DNA of 64,000 nt from Gluconacetobacter asukensis (GTDB lineage Bacteria; Pseudomonadota; Alphaproteobacteria; Acetobacterales; Acetobacteraceae): NCBI RefSeq assembly GCF_014174375.1, contig NZ_JABEQE010000008.1, forward strand, positions 62,001-126,000. The letters are read 5' to 3'. The translations under genes were made by a program, and so were the position numbers. Below the pieces are notes generated by a model. That model saw nothing but the letters and a program-made list of their open reading frames with translations. It made no database searches and was not told the origin of the DNA. Below are positions 8,150-18,490 of the stretch, in pieces (the first letter of the stretch is position 1; each line of letters begins with the position of its first letter).

Positions 8150-8929
8150 TCAACAAAAATTCTCAAAAAAATCGGATATTTTCTCCTTTTTTTCGTGAAA
8201 TTTATGCATTTCTTTTGTTTTATCCGGGAATTTCTTCACAAACAATTCTACATCGTTAAAACTAAGGTCTTCAAATTCTGCAAAATTATAATCCCACCAT
8301 TTTATTTTCAAAAATTCTTCAATAATACGTTCGTCGAATCTAAATTTTATTATCTCGGCTGGATTTCCACCGACAATCGCATAGTCAGGGACTGATTTTG
8401 TTACAACAGATTCTGCGGCAATGACAACTCCATTTCCAATCGTAACTCCAGGAGACAAAGTAACATTAGCGCCAATCCAAACATCATTTTTTACAACAGG
8501 CATTTTTTTTTGAGCGCCCAGAGTATTCTGTGTCTTCTTTATTCCAAACTCTTTTAGAGGCTCTGAAACAATTATAAAATCATCATCATAGCCAACCGGA
8601 CTCGTTGTTACGGCTTCTATAGGATGTCGTGGTCCGTGAATTTTCAAGCCATGAGCGATAGAACAATATCTACCAACTACCGTACCCACTGGTAACGAAG
8701 ACCACGAATATGAAAAACATCCAATCTCTGGTATAATATTACCGGAAAGAATTGCAGAATAAGGATTTGCTGTCACATTTTTTTCAAAGAATATTTTTTC
8801 GCCAAGGAAAAATCTCCCTTCTCCGGAGGTGGTAAAAAAAACCTTTTCTTTTCTAAATTTATGAATAACTTCATTTGTTATTGTCAATTCAAAGGCATTT
8901 ACATTGTTAAGTATTTTTTGAACAATCAT
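8150..8929 (-). CDS. Hexapeptide-repeat (Vat/XAT-type) O-acetyltransferase
   Basis: This 259-residue protein has a left-handed beta-helix from about residue 70 to 195. It shows the xenobiotic acyltransferase pattern: VVGRYCSIAHGLKI with a likely catalytic His nearby in GPRHPIE, then NDVWIGANVTLSPGVTIGNG, and the closing GGNPAEIIKFRF. These enzymes move acetyl from acetyl-CoA to a hydroxyl on a sugar or small molecule. The start at 8929 is well supported by GAGGAGGGG just upstream. The gene is AT-rich like the rest of the island and is separated from its neighbours by IS debris. Acetylation of an island-encoded glycan is more likely than drug resistance, on context alone. Confidence 0.8.
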   Translation of the reverse strand: MIVQKILNNVNAFELTITNEVIHKFRKEKVFFTTSGEGRFFLGEKIFFEKNVTANPYSAILSGNIIPEIGCFSYSWSSLPVGTVVGRYCSIAHGLKIHGPRHPIEAVTTSPVGYDDDFIIVSEPLKEFGIKKTQNTLGAQKKMPVVKNDVWIGANVTLSPGVTIGNGVVIAAESVVTKSVPDYAIVGGNPAEIIKFRFDERIIEEFLKIKWWDYNFAEFEDLSFNDVELFVKKFPDKTKEMHKFHEKKEKISDFFENFC

Positions 8930-9157
8930 CTACCCCTCCTCACAATGATGCTTCCGTCGAGTTGAAAGGCATGAGATTATGATACTCCATCTACCATGCT
9001 GTAAGTGGCCTTCTCGTCCGAACTATTTCTGACAATGCTATCCATCATGGCAGTAGATACGCCGAGAGAGTACGACCATTCCAAGCGTCTGCGTTTCTGC
9101 ACAGGTGGCTTTACCGAAGCTATAACGTCAATTATTGATTGCGGATGAAGCCGCTCT
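8930..9157. other. Island boundary gap (228 bp)
   Basis: This is the transition from the AT-rich island to the high-GC core. An open frame on the minus strand (8977-9240) overlaps the end of the epimerase gene but has no ribosome site or recognisable motif. No inverted repeat, tRNA or att-like sequence is seen here. Confidence 0.4.
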
Positions 9158-10348
9158 CTAACATGCGCCGACCATTTCCCGCCCCGCGCCATATATGTGA
9201 TAGAGCGAGCTGGCAGGTATATGATCCAGTGCCGGGACAAGAATTTCGTCCAGCCGATCTACCCATCCGCCAGCAAGCCGGGCTGGAGCGTAGCGTGTAA
9301 AAAATAGCCCGCTAAGGGAGGACAACTCTTCCCCCTCTCCTCTTTCCACGTTTTTACGGCGTTGGCAAAGTAGGCGCAGCAGCTCGGTTTGTGGCCAGAT
9401 CCGCGTTGAATGTTCCAAAACGACGCCCTCTTCAGTCATGGCGTCATAGACAAGCCCCGTATCCGGCGCGCAGCCCCAGTCCCTTCCTAAGGTAAAAAGT
9501 CGGTTCGCCACCGCGCGCAGGCGCGCGTCCTCTTCTGCCCCGCAAGCCGCCAGCCTGCGATATTCGCCCAACAGCCAGGCCCATTCGAACAAATGCCCAG
9601 GTTCAACGCGGTTGCGCCCCCAGGGCGCAAGTGGCGCCCAGCCAGAATCGAATTCCTCAAGCAGCGCCCCCGAACGCGCGTCCACGAACCGCTGGCAGGC
9701 CAGGCCAACAAGGGACTGCGCCTGGTCAAGGTAGAAAGCCTCCCCCGTCGCCTCGAACAGGGCGAGGCACGCTTCCAGCAGATGCATGTGCGGATTCTGG
9801 CGGCGAATGGCGTCTGCCTGGGGCACCTTGTCCTTGAACCCCTCGCCCTCCGTGGCGAATAGCCGCCAAGTCTCATCGGCGGTCTCACGGGCAGCGCGCC
9901 GATAATGCGGGGCGCCGGTCAAACGGAAAGCCCAGGCGTAAGCGAACAGGATAAAGGCGTGGGCGTACAGGTCGCGCACGCGGCTTGCGGGCCCGCCATT
10001 CGGCGCCAACGAGAAGATCCAGCCCGGTGCGCCATCGGCGCGCCAGTAAAGCCGCTCGACGGTCTCCAGGCAGAGCAATGCCTGGGCAAGCTCCCGGGCC
10101 GATGGCTCATACAGCCCATCGAGGCCCGCCCGGCAATAAACGGCGATCTGCCGGGCCTGCACCATCAGCCGAAGCTCGGGCAACGCAACCGGCGCACCGC
10201 TCCATGTCAGCCGCTCGTGATACAACCCTCGTTCAGGATCGAATCCGCGCTCACTCCATAAAGGCAACGCACGGGCCACAAGCCATTCACGCCACGTTGC
10301 CCCAAGACCACGGGACAGAGGCCCGCCAGCATCCGCCGGGCTGGTCAC
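9158..10348 (-). CDS. AGE-family sugar epimerase/isomerase
   Basis: This 396-residue protein belongs to the N-acylglucosamine 2-epimerase superfamily, an (alpha/alpha)6 barrel. Signature segments are RQNPHMHLLEA near residue 190, EPGHLFEWAWLL near 250 and STRIWPQTELL near 325. Members interconvert mannose with glucose or fructose, or GlcNAc with ManNAc. Length is normal and there is no signal peptide, so it is cytoplasmic. Its ATG overlaps the hldE stop by four bases (ATGA at 10345-10348), so it is translationally coupled to heptose synthesis. A role in supplying or trimming sugar precursors for LPS is likely. The exact substrate cannot be read from the sequence. Confidence 0.85.
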   Translation of the reverse strand: MTSPADAGGPLSRGLGATWREWLVARALPLWSERGFDPERGLYHERLTWSGAPVALPELRLMVQARQIAVYCRAGLDGLYEPSARELAQALLCLETVERLYWRADGAPGWIFSLAPNGGPASRVRDLYAHAFILFAYAWAFRLTGAPHYRRAARETADETWRLFATEGEGFKDKVPQADAIRRQNPHMHLLEACLALFEATGEAFYLDQAQSLVGLACQRFVDARSGALLEEFDSGWAPLAPWGRNRVEPGHLFEWAWLLGEYRRLAACGAEEDARLRAVANRLFTLGRDWGCAPDTGLVYDAMTEEGVVLEHSTRIWPQTELLRLLCQRRKNVERGEGEELSSLSGLFFTRYAPARLAGGWVDRLDEILVPALDHIPASSLYHIYGAGREMVGAC

Positions 10349-11835
10349 GGAACGCTTCCCCGCGCTGTTCCGGGAACGCTGGCAGGTTCAACGGCCGAAG
10401 GTGCAGGCTGGCGCATTTTCCCGACCAGCGCACTCGTCGAGCGCCCGGAGACGATATCGACCAGCGCCACGGCTCCCCCGTAGGATTTGACGAAATCGCC
10501 GCCGACAACCTGATGCTCCTGATAATCTGCCCCCTTCACGATCACATCGGGCCGCAGGGCGCGGATCGTCTCCAGTGGGGTGTCCTCGTCAAAAATGACG
10601 ACCAGATCAACATCGCGCAGGGCACCGATCACAGTTGCGCGGGCCTGTTCATCCTGTACCGGACGGCTCTCACCCTTCAGCCGCCGGACGGACGCATCGC
10701 TGTTCAGCGCGACGATCAGCTTGTCACCCTGCCGCGCCGCGGCCCTGATCAGCGAGATATGACCGGGATGCACCAGGTCGAAGCACCCATTCGTGAAAAC
10801 GATCCGCGCACCATGCTGCCGCCATTCCTCCACGATCTCCCGCGCGCGATCGGCCGGAACGGTGGCACCATCTTCGCGGATCTCGGCCGTAAGGGCGGCG
10901 CTCAGTTCATCGCGCGAAACCGTGGCCGTGCCCAGCTTGCCGACAACCAGCGATGCCGCACTATTGGCAATGACGACGGCAGTCCCCAGATCCTGGCCCG
11001 CCGAGACCACGCTGGCGATGGTGGCAACCACCGTATCCCCCGCGCCGCACACGTCATATACTTCCGACTTGCGCACGCGGGCATGTTGCAACCGCCCATC
11101 CGTCCGCAGGAGTGTCATCCCTTCCTCGGAACGGGTCACCAGCACGTTGCCACCGAACTGTCCCGCCGCCACGGTCGCTGCACGAGCAACGTCATCGTCC
11201 GTCCGAAGCGGCAAGCCAGTCGCAGTGGTCAGTTCATCGCGATTGGGGGTAACCAGCCACGCCCCACGATAGGCCGAGAAGGTCTTGCGCTTGGGATCGA
11301 CGATAACCGGAACATTCCGCGCGACGGCAAAAGCCATGATCGCTTCCAGCGTCTCCTCTGAGAGGACGCCCTTGGCGTAATCCGAACAGACCACCACATC
11401 GGCCTGCGCAATCGCGGCACAGGCGGCATCGATCACGCGCGCCCTCGTGGAGGCAACGACTGGCTCCACCCGCTCGTCATCAATTCGCACAATCTGCTGG
11501 CGGCCGCTCAGCACACGCGTCTTGGTAATGGTGGTCCAGGCCGGATCGGCCACCAGGCCGGAAAGACCGATCGTGGGGTAAGGAGCCAGCGCGGCTCTCA
11601 ACCTTTCCGCCGAACCATCGCATCCCACAAGCCCGACCAGTTCGACCCGACAACCCAGGGCCGCCGCATTCATGGCTACGTTCGCTGCTCCACCAGGCAC
11701 CGCGCTATGCGCCGCACGCAGCAGGACCGGCACCGGCGCTTCGGGAGAAATCCGGCTGACCGATCCGGTAATGTAGCAATCAAGAAAAAGATCACCAATG
11801 ACGGCAATCCGGCCAAAGTCGAAATCTTCGATCAT
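10345..11835 (-). CDS. hldE: Bifunctional heptose-7-phosphate kinase / heptose-1-phosphate adenylyltransferase
   Basis: HldE makes ADP-heptose for the LPS inner core. It phosphorylates D-glycero-beta-D-manno-heptose 7-phosphate at C1 and later adenylylates heptose 1-phosphate. From the chosen start the protein has 496 residues. The PfkB-type kinase has GGAANVAMN near 48-56 and CGAGD near 263-267. The nucleotidyltransferase half has FTNGCFDLVHPGH ending near 359. The frame extends to 11967, but the ATG at 11833-11835 fits the family start, sits behind AGGG, and avoids an extension without similarity. It overlaps the downstream epimerase gene by four bases. Confidence 0.95.
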   Translation of the reverse strand: MIEDFDFGRIAVIGDLFLDCYITGSVSRISPEAPVPVLLRAAHSAVPGGAANVAMNAAALGCRVELVGLVGCDGSAERLRAALAPYPTIGLSGLVADPAWTTITKTRVLSGRQQIVRIDDERVEPVVASTRARVIDAACAAIAQADVVVCSDYAKGVLSEETLEAIMAFAVARNVPVIVDPKRKTFSAYRGAWLVTPNRDELTTATGLPLRTDDDVARAATVAAGQFGGNVLVTRSEEGMTLLRTDGRLQHARVRKSEVYDVCGAGDTVVATIASVVSAGQDLGTAVVIANSAASLVVGKLGTATVSRDELSAALTAEIREDGATVPADRAREIVEEWRQHGARIVFTNGCFDLVHPGHISLIRAAARQGDKLIVALNSDASVRRLKGESRPVQDEQARATVIGALRDVDLVVIFDEDTPLETIRALRPDVIVKGADYQEHQVVGGDFVKSYGGAVALVDIVSGRSTSALVGKMRQPAPSAVEPASVPGTARGSVP

Positions 11836-11872
11836 GGTGCCCTGAATACCTAAACCTGCCCGAAAACGCCAA

Positions 11873-11889
11873 GGAGGGCGCAGCCCTCC
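11873..11889 (-). terminator. Hairpin in the hldE upstream gap
   Basis: This is a perfect 7-bp stem, ggagggc (11873-11879) with gccctcc (11883-11889). On the minus strand it is followed by TTGGCGTTTTC, which is terminator-like. It would end transcripts from the response regulator gene before hldE. The remaining 11836-12132 gap shows no gene. Confidence 0.5.
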
Positions 11890-12100
11890 CAGCCGGGGCC
11901 TCTTAGCATACGCGACCACAGACAGACGATTCGAGAGACATGGAAGCTCGAAGCGCGGCAAATGCACTCTCGCTCACCGGCCGTCGCCCGCCCCCGTACA
12001 GATCTCTCTGAAGCCGTCTGCAATAAGGCGGGAGAGGAGAATCCGCGGTCAGCGCCGCATCGCCCGCCCCGGCATGAAGGGACGAATTACCGGAGTAAGG

Positions 12101-12117
12101 GACGCCTTTACGGCGTC
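12101..12117 (-). terminator. Hairpin just after the response-regulator gene
   Basis: gacgcc (12101-12106) pairs with ggcgtc (12112-12117), 16 bases beyond the stop of the minus-strand response regulator. No T-run follows, so termination here is uncertain. It may instead protect the 3' end. Confidence 0.35.
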
Positions 12118-12132
12118 ACCTCAAACCCGCGA

Positions 12133-12849
12133 TCAGGAAGCGCGCACGCCCCCTTCCGGATCGAGACGGTAGCCGCCGCCCTCGGTCACCAGCAGCGAGG
12201 CATTGGTCGGATCGGGCTCGATCTTCTGTCGCAGGCGGTAGATATGGGTTTCCAGCGTATGGGTGGTGACGGCAGCGTTATAGCCCCACACCTCGTTCAG
12301 CAGCACCTGGCGCGGCACCGGCCGCGTCCCGGCACGGTAGAGGAACTTCAGGATCGCCGCTTCCTTCTCCGTCAGGCGGATGCGGCGATTGCGCGCGGGT
12401 TCCTGCAACAGCTTGGCCGAGGGGCGGAACACATACGGCCCGATCGAGAAGACGGCATCCTCGCTGTTTTCGAAAATGCGCATCTGGGCGCGCAACCGCG
12501 CCAGCAGCTCGGCGATACGGAAGGGCTTGGCGACATAGTCGTTCGCGCCGGCGTCCAGCCCCCGCACCACGTCCGTCTCTTCGTCCGAACCGGTCAGGAT
12601 GATGATCGGAATCCGCTTCCCCTGCCGCCGCAGTTCGGCGCAGAAATCGCGGCCGTCACCGTCGGGCAGCGTCACATCCAGGATGATCGCGTCGAACCGG
12701 GCGCCCGCCGCATTGAGCTTCTCCCAGGCATCGGCAACCGATTCGGCCTCGATCGCCTGGAACTCTCCCTCCAGCTGCAATTGTTCGACGAGCATATGAC
12801 GTAACGTCTGATCGTCATCCACTATCAGAATGGGACGCGCACCTGCCAT
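12133..12849 (-). CDS. OmpR/PhoB-family response regulator
   Basis: This is a two-component response regulator of 238 residues. The receiver domain occupies residues 1-120, with the acidic pocket DDD at 11-13, phospho-acceptor Asp58 in IILDVTLPDGDG and the conserved Lys in NDYVAKPF. A winged-helix DNA-binding domain follows, with HTLETHIYRLRQKIEPD and a terminal GGGYRL. The start at 12849 is chosen because AGAGGG lies five bases upstream; an in-frame start ten codons earlier lacks this. No histidine kinase gene is adjacent, so it is an orphan here. The divergent neighbour is an L,D-transpeptidase, which might be a target, but that is speculation. Confidence 0.92.
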   Translation of the reverse strand: MAGARPILIVDDDQTLRHMLVEQLQLEGEFQAIEAESVADAWEKLNAAGARFDAIILDVTLPDGDGRDFCAELRRQGKRIPIIILTGSDEETDVVRGLDAGANDYVAKPFRIAELLARLRAQMRIFENSEDAVFSIGPYVFRPSAKLLQEPARNRRIRLTEKEAAILKFLYRAGTRPVPRQVLLNEVWGYNAAVTTHTLETHIYRLRQKIEPDPTNASLLVTEGGGYRLDPEGGVRAS

Positions 12850-13052
12850 CGAACCCTCTTTATTTTGACCGGGCCCCATTCACGCGGGGTCGGCATCTTT
12901 ATCCTATATCATTCCCGGGACGGAAACGGCAGCATCCGGGCCAGCCGACACGATACCTCACTCACCATCCCGGTCACGTTGCCCTATCCAGACCTCAGGC
13001 CCGACAGTTTAAAACCGATTCAGGGCAAAAAGCGATCCAGCTGGAGCGATTC

Positions 13053-13565
13053 ATGATACGCGCGTTGCTAAAAACAAATACAGGGTCCGACGCACGCCTG
13101 CATTGCATAGGCGAGGAAATCCCGGCCATCATCGGCGCCGCCGGAGTCCGCGTCCATAAGCAGGAAGGAGACCATGCGACCCCGGCCGGCATGCTGAAGC
13201 TGCGGCGGGTCCTGTATCGCGCGGATCGGGTCGCCGCGCCTGCCAGCCATCTTCCGGTCGAACCGCTGGCACCGAATGACGGCTGGTGCGACGACCCCAC
13301 CCATGCCGATTACAACCGCCCGGTCACGCTGCCACACCCCTCCCGTCACGAGCGCATGTGGCGCGACGATGATGTTTACAATATCGTGATCGTCCTGGGC
13401 TACAATGACTCCCCGCCGGTGCCCGACCGAGGGTCGGCAATCTTCCTGCACCTGCAATCCCCCGACCAGCGTCCCACCGAAGGCTGCATCGCCCTGCGCG
13501 AGTCGGACCTGCGCCGCCTGCTGGCGGCCGGCCTGTCGGAAATCGACGTCCCGCCGCCCGGCTGA
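13053..13565 (+). CDS. L,D-transpeptidase (YkuD) family protein
   Basis: This 170-residue single-domain YkuD-type protein has the catalytic pair His133 in SAIFLH and Cys145 in PTEGCIAL. These enzymes form 3-3 peptidoglycan cross-links or attach proteins to the wall through a Cys thioester. There is no clear signal peptide at the ATG used (13053), unlike secreted members, so localisation is unclear. An upstream start or a cytoplasmic, amidase-like role should be considered. It is divergent from the response regulator and convergent with the antiporter gene. Confidence 0.82.
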   Translation: MIRALLKTNTGSDARLHCIGEEIPAIIGAAGVRVHKQEGDHATPAGMLKLRRVLYRADRVAAPASHLPVEPLAPNDGWCDDPTHADYNRPVTLPHPSRHERMWRDDDVYNIVIVLGYNDSPPVPDRGSAIFLHLQSPDQRPTEGCIALRESDLRRLLAAGLSEIDVPPPG

Positions 13566-13580
13566 GGGCACAGAGCCCTC
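13564..13580. terminator. Stem-loop between convergent genes
   Basis: gagggc (13564-13569), overlapping the end of the transpeptidase gene, pairs with gccctc (13575-13580). It lies between two convergent genes, but no T-run follows on either strand. Confidence 0.35.
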
Positions 13581-13603
13581 GGGCCCGCAGTCCAGTCAGG
13601 CGC

Positions 13604-15442
13604 TCAGGCCAGCCCGGTCTGTTCCGGCGGCGCCGGCGGCTCCATCACCACGTCGATATCACCGGCCATCGGTTCCACCGGCGTCGCATCCTCGGCCGAA
13701 CAGATCCAGATCGCGGTCCCCTTGCGAACAGTCAGGATCGTCAGCCGGTTGCCGTCGGCAGAGCCCGACGACACCGCCGGCGCCCCGCCCGACGGGGCCG
13801 GTACGGGGGGCATGGCACGAAAACGCCATCCGCGTTCGAACAGCGTTTCGAACAGCGTGAAATTCCACGCCGGCTCCCCCAGCACCCTTCCGCGCGAATC
13901 ACGGCTCAATCCACGATACAGATCCAGCCGGGCCACACCCGGACTGACCTGAAACACGCGCTGGCGCCCGAAATCGGGGGCCAGTCGAGCGCAGACCAGC
14001 CCGTTATAGATCGCATCGGGCGTGGCGGCGATCAGGTAGTCGGCCGGGCGCTCCTCCAGGCTTTCAATCCCTTCGTCGGACAGCAGCTCCGCCCGCAGGG
14101 TGGGAATGCCAGCGCGCGTCGCCGCCGCCAGCGCGCCGGCATAGGTATCCACCAACACGACCGGGCAGCCGATATGGTGCATCACCCCCGCCAGATCGGT
14201 AGACCAGGCGCTGGCCCCGACGATCGCCAGCGCAGGGTCGTCCGACAGGGTCAGGCGCAGGGCCCGGGCGATGGGGCGAAGGGAAAAGCCATGCAGGATC
14301 ATGGTCGTCGCGATCAGGGCGAACACACCCGGCATCACCAGATCCGCGCTGGGATAACCGGCGTCGCTCAGTTGCAGGCCCGCCGCCCCCGCCACGGCGG
14401 CGGCGACGATACCGCGCGGCGCGATCCACCCAACGAACAGCCGCTCCTGCCATGACAGGCCCGAACGCACCGTAGAAAGGAAGATGCCGACAGGGCGCAC
14501 CACAAACAGCACCGTCAGCGTCATGGCCACGATCGGCAGGGACAGGCGGGCCAGCACCTCGCGATGCAGGTCGGCCGTCAGCATGACGAACAGGCAGGAC
14601 ACGACCAGAACGCCCAGCGATTCCTTGATACGGCGCAGCTCGCTCATGCCCAGCACATGCAGGTTGGCCAGCGCCATGCCGAAGACGGTGGCCGCCATCA
14701 GCCCCGCACCCTCCATGAAGAAATTGCAGATGGCGAAAACGCTCATCGCCAAAGTCAGGATGATGGGAATCCGCAGGATTTCAGGGATCAGATCCCGGCG
14801 GGACAGGAATCGCACCAGCACCGCCGGAAAAATGCCGCAGCCCACCCCCATCATGGTGGCGAACAGCAGATGCGGCACGATTTCCGCCACGAACATGCCC
14901 GAATGCCGGTTGCCCAGAATCATCAGGAATTCCAGCACCAGCGTCGCCAGAATGGCGCCGACCGGGTCGTTCAGGATCGCCTCCCACCGCAGGAAGGCCG
15001 CCACCCTTGGACGCAGCTTGGTATGGCGCAGCAACGGCAGAACCACCGTGGGCCCGGTGACCACGATGATGGCGCCGAACAGCCAGGAGGCCCCCCAATG
15101 CAGATGCCCGACAAAATGGGCCGCAAGCGTCCCCAGGACCAGATTGATCGGCAGGGCCACCACCGTCAGGCGCAACACCCCCTCGCCCGCGGCACGCCAC
15201 TGACGGAAATCCAGCCCCAGCCCCCCCTCGAACACGATGAAGGCCACAGCCAGCGAGACCATCGGGCGGAAATAGCGCCCGATCGCGGCCGACGGGTGCA
15301 GCAGATTCAGCCCGGGGCCATAGATCAGACCCAACGCGAACAGCAGGACGATGGCAGGCAGCCGAAAGCGCCAGGCAAGCCACTGGGCGCCAATGCCGCC
15401 GCCCAGCACACACAAGATCCCAATGGCCAGATTTTCCTGCAT
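13604..15442 (-). CDS. Cation:proton antiporter (CPA1/NhaP-like) with cytosolic tail
   Basis: This 612-residue protein has an N-terminal half of about twelve hydrophobic segments. It includes VFEGGLGLDF near residue 75, VVTGPTVVLPLLRHTKL near 130 and WEAILNDPVGA near 155, the last holding the ND pair of cation/H+ antiporters. The last 200 or so residues form a soluble tail starting around DPALAIVGASAWSTDLAGVMHH, resembling a degenerate TrkA-N nucleotide-binding domain. It should exchange Na+ or K+ for protons at the inner membrane. It lies downstream of the rsmB-like gene with a 99-bp gap. Ion specificity cannot be assigned by eye. Confidence 0.88.
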   Translation of the reverse strand: MQENLAIGILCVLGGGIGAQWLAWRFRLPAIVLLFALGLIYGPGLNLLHPSAAIGRYFRPMVSLAVAFIVFEGGLGLDFRQWRAAGEGVLRLTVVALPINLVLGTLAAHFVGHLHWGASWLFGAIIVVTGPTVVLPLLRHTKLRPRVAAFLRWEAILNDPVGAILATLVLEFLMILGNRHSGMFVAEIVPHLLFATMMGVGCGIFPAVLVRFLSRRDLIPEILRIPIILTLAMSVFAICNFFMEGAGLMAATVFGMALANLHVLGMSELRRIKESLGVLVVSCLFVMLTADLHREVLARLSLPIVAMTLTVLFVVRPVGIFLSTVRSGLSWQERLFVGWIAPRGIVAAAVAGAAGLQLSDAGYPSADLVMPGVFALIATTMILHGFSLRPIARALRLTLSDDPALAIVGASAWSTDLAGVMHHIGCPVVLVDTYAGALAAATRAGIPTLRAELLSDEGIESLEERPADYLIAATPDAIYNGLVCARLAPDFGRQRVFQVSPGVARLDLYRGLSRDSRGRVLGEPAWNFTLFETLFERGWRFRAMPPVPAPSGGAPAVSSGSADGNRLTILTVRKGTAIWICSAEDATPVEPMAGDIDVVMEPPAPPEQTGLA

Positions 15443-15541
15443 GCACCTATCCCGGACTGGTGGCTCGAAGAGCCGGAGAGTACCAGAATACGTCGAGCGA
15501 TGTCAGGGCGATAGAACGCCGCCCCGACACCTAGCCGGAAA

Positions 15542-16834
15542 TCAGTCCACCCGCTCCAGAACGGCCGCAAAGAAGCCGTCCGTGCCGTGGCGCAGCGGCG
15601 ACAGCGCGATCATGCCATCGTGCATCAGATCGGCCGGCAGGCCGCAATCGGGCTCGGGCCCCGCGCGACGGAAGTGCGGCGACGCCGCCAGAAACGACGC
15701 AATCCGATCCTGATTTTCTTCGCGCAGCACCGAACAGGTGGCATAGATCAGCCGCCCGCCCGGCCGAACCAGCGTGGCGGCCGTCGAGAGAATGTCAGCC
15801 TGCTTGGCCGTCAGTTCCTCCAGATCCCGTTCGGTCAGGCGCAGCCGCGCATCCGGATTGCGGCGCCATGTGCCGGTTCCGGTGCAGGGTGCATCGACCA
15901 GCACCCGGTCGAAACTCCCGGCCCGGCGCCGCGCCCAGCGGTCTCCCGGCACCAGCAGATGCCGTTCCGCATTATGGACCCCTGCCCGGCGCAAGCGGCG
16001 CACCGCACCCTCCAGCCTGGGCTCGGAAACATCGCAGGCCACGATATGGCCGCGATTCTGCATGGTCATGGCCATGCCCAGCGTCTTGCCGGCAGCGCCC
16101 GCGCAGTAATCCAGCACGCGCATGCCCGGCCGCGCATCGGCCGCCGCCACCACGATCTGGCTGCCTTCGTCCTGGATTTCCACCAGCCCGGCCTTGAAGG
16201 CCGCTGTCGCCGTGATCGGCTGCCGCCCAGGCACACGCAGCCCCCAGGGGGAAAGGCCCGTCTCCTCAGCGTGGATGCCCTCTTCCGCCAGCAGGCGTGC
16301 CGCCTCCTGGCGTGTCGTCTTCAGCAGATTGACCCGCAGATCCAGCGTCGCCTCGCCCGCCAGGGCGGAGACCTCGGCCTCCAGCGCGGAACCGAACGTT
16401 TCGCCCAGCCGTGGCAGCAGCCAGTCCGGCACTTCCAGCCGGACCGCCTGAGGCATCCCGGGGTCGGCCAGTGCCTGACCGCGCAGCCGGGCCGCCAGAT
16501 CCTGCTCCGCCGGCGTCAGCGGCGCCGGCCCATACCGGTCGCCCGAAAACAGGGCCCCCGGCGCTTCGCCGGGCCGGGGGATCAACTGCATGGCGGCGAT
16601 CAACCGTGTGCGCGGGGTGGCCGGCGCGCCCACCTGCTCCAGCCACCAGCCGATATGGCGCCAGTGCCGCAGCACGGCCCAGACCCGCTCGGACACGGCA
16701 CGGCGGTCCCCACCGCCGATATAGCGGCGCTCCCGAAAGAAGGCATTGGCAACGGCGTCGGCAGGGCGACGCGGCGTCGCCTCCATCTCCGACAGCAGAT
16801 CGATGGCGGCAGCAAGCCGCGCGCTGGGCGTCAT
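15542..16834 (-). CDS. RsmB/NOP-family rRNA m5C methyltransferase
   Basis: This 430-residue SAM-dependent RNA methyltransferase probably modifies C967-equivalent of 16S rRNA. The N-terminal NusB-like region comes first. The Rossmann core follows, with VLDYCAGAAGKTLGMA (motif I), VDAPCTGTGTWRRNPD (motif IV with the release Cys) and IYATCSVLREEN (motif VI with the nucleophile Cys). It follows guaB by 36 bp on the same strand. Length matches the bacterial RsmB group. Confidence 0.88.
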   Translation of the reverse strand: MTPSARLAAAIDLLSEMEATPRRPADAVANAFFRERRYIGGGDRRAVSERVWAVLRHWRHIGWWLEQVGAPATPRTRLIAAMQLIPRPGEAPGALFSGDRYGPAPLTPAEQDLAARLRGQALADPGMPQAVRLEVPDWLLPRLGETFGSALEAEVSALAGEATLDLRVNLLKTTRQEAARLLAEEGIHAEETGLSPWGLRVPGRQPITATAAFKAGLVEIQDEGSQIVVAAADARPGMRVLDYCAGAAGKTLGMAMTMQNRGHIVACDVSEPRLEGAVRRLRRAGVHNAERHLLVPGDRWARRRAGSFDRVLVDAPCTGTGTWRRNPDARLRLTERDLEELTAKQADILSTAATLVRPGGRLIYATCSVLREENQDRIASFLAASPHFRRAGPEPDCGLPADLMHDGMIALSPLRHGTDGFFAAVLERVD

Positions 16835-16870
16835 AGTCGTCCTGTCAGTCGAAGATGGCGATCGATGGGA

Positions 16871-18385
<1,515 letters not shown>

Positions 18386-18490
18386 TCATCTACCGTTGCA
18401 GGGGTCCCAGTGCCTCGGGTACCCGACCGTTGGCGCTTCCACATAAGATGCGAATCGGATCGTGGCAAGAAAAAGGAGAGCAGGAACGGC

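Noticed and set aside
8150-8929. Chloramphenicol or streptogramin resistance gene
   Set aside because: The fold is the same, but the context is a surface-glycan island without other resistance genes, and no resistance-specific signature can be read by eye.
8977-9240. 87-codon minus-strand frame at the island edge
   Set aside because: It has no ribosome site, no recognisable motif, and overlaps the end of the epimerase gene in another frame.
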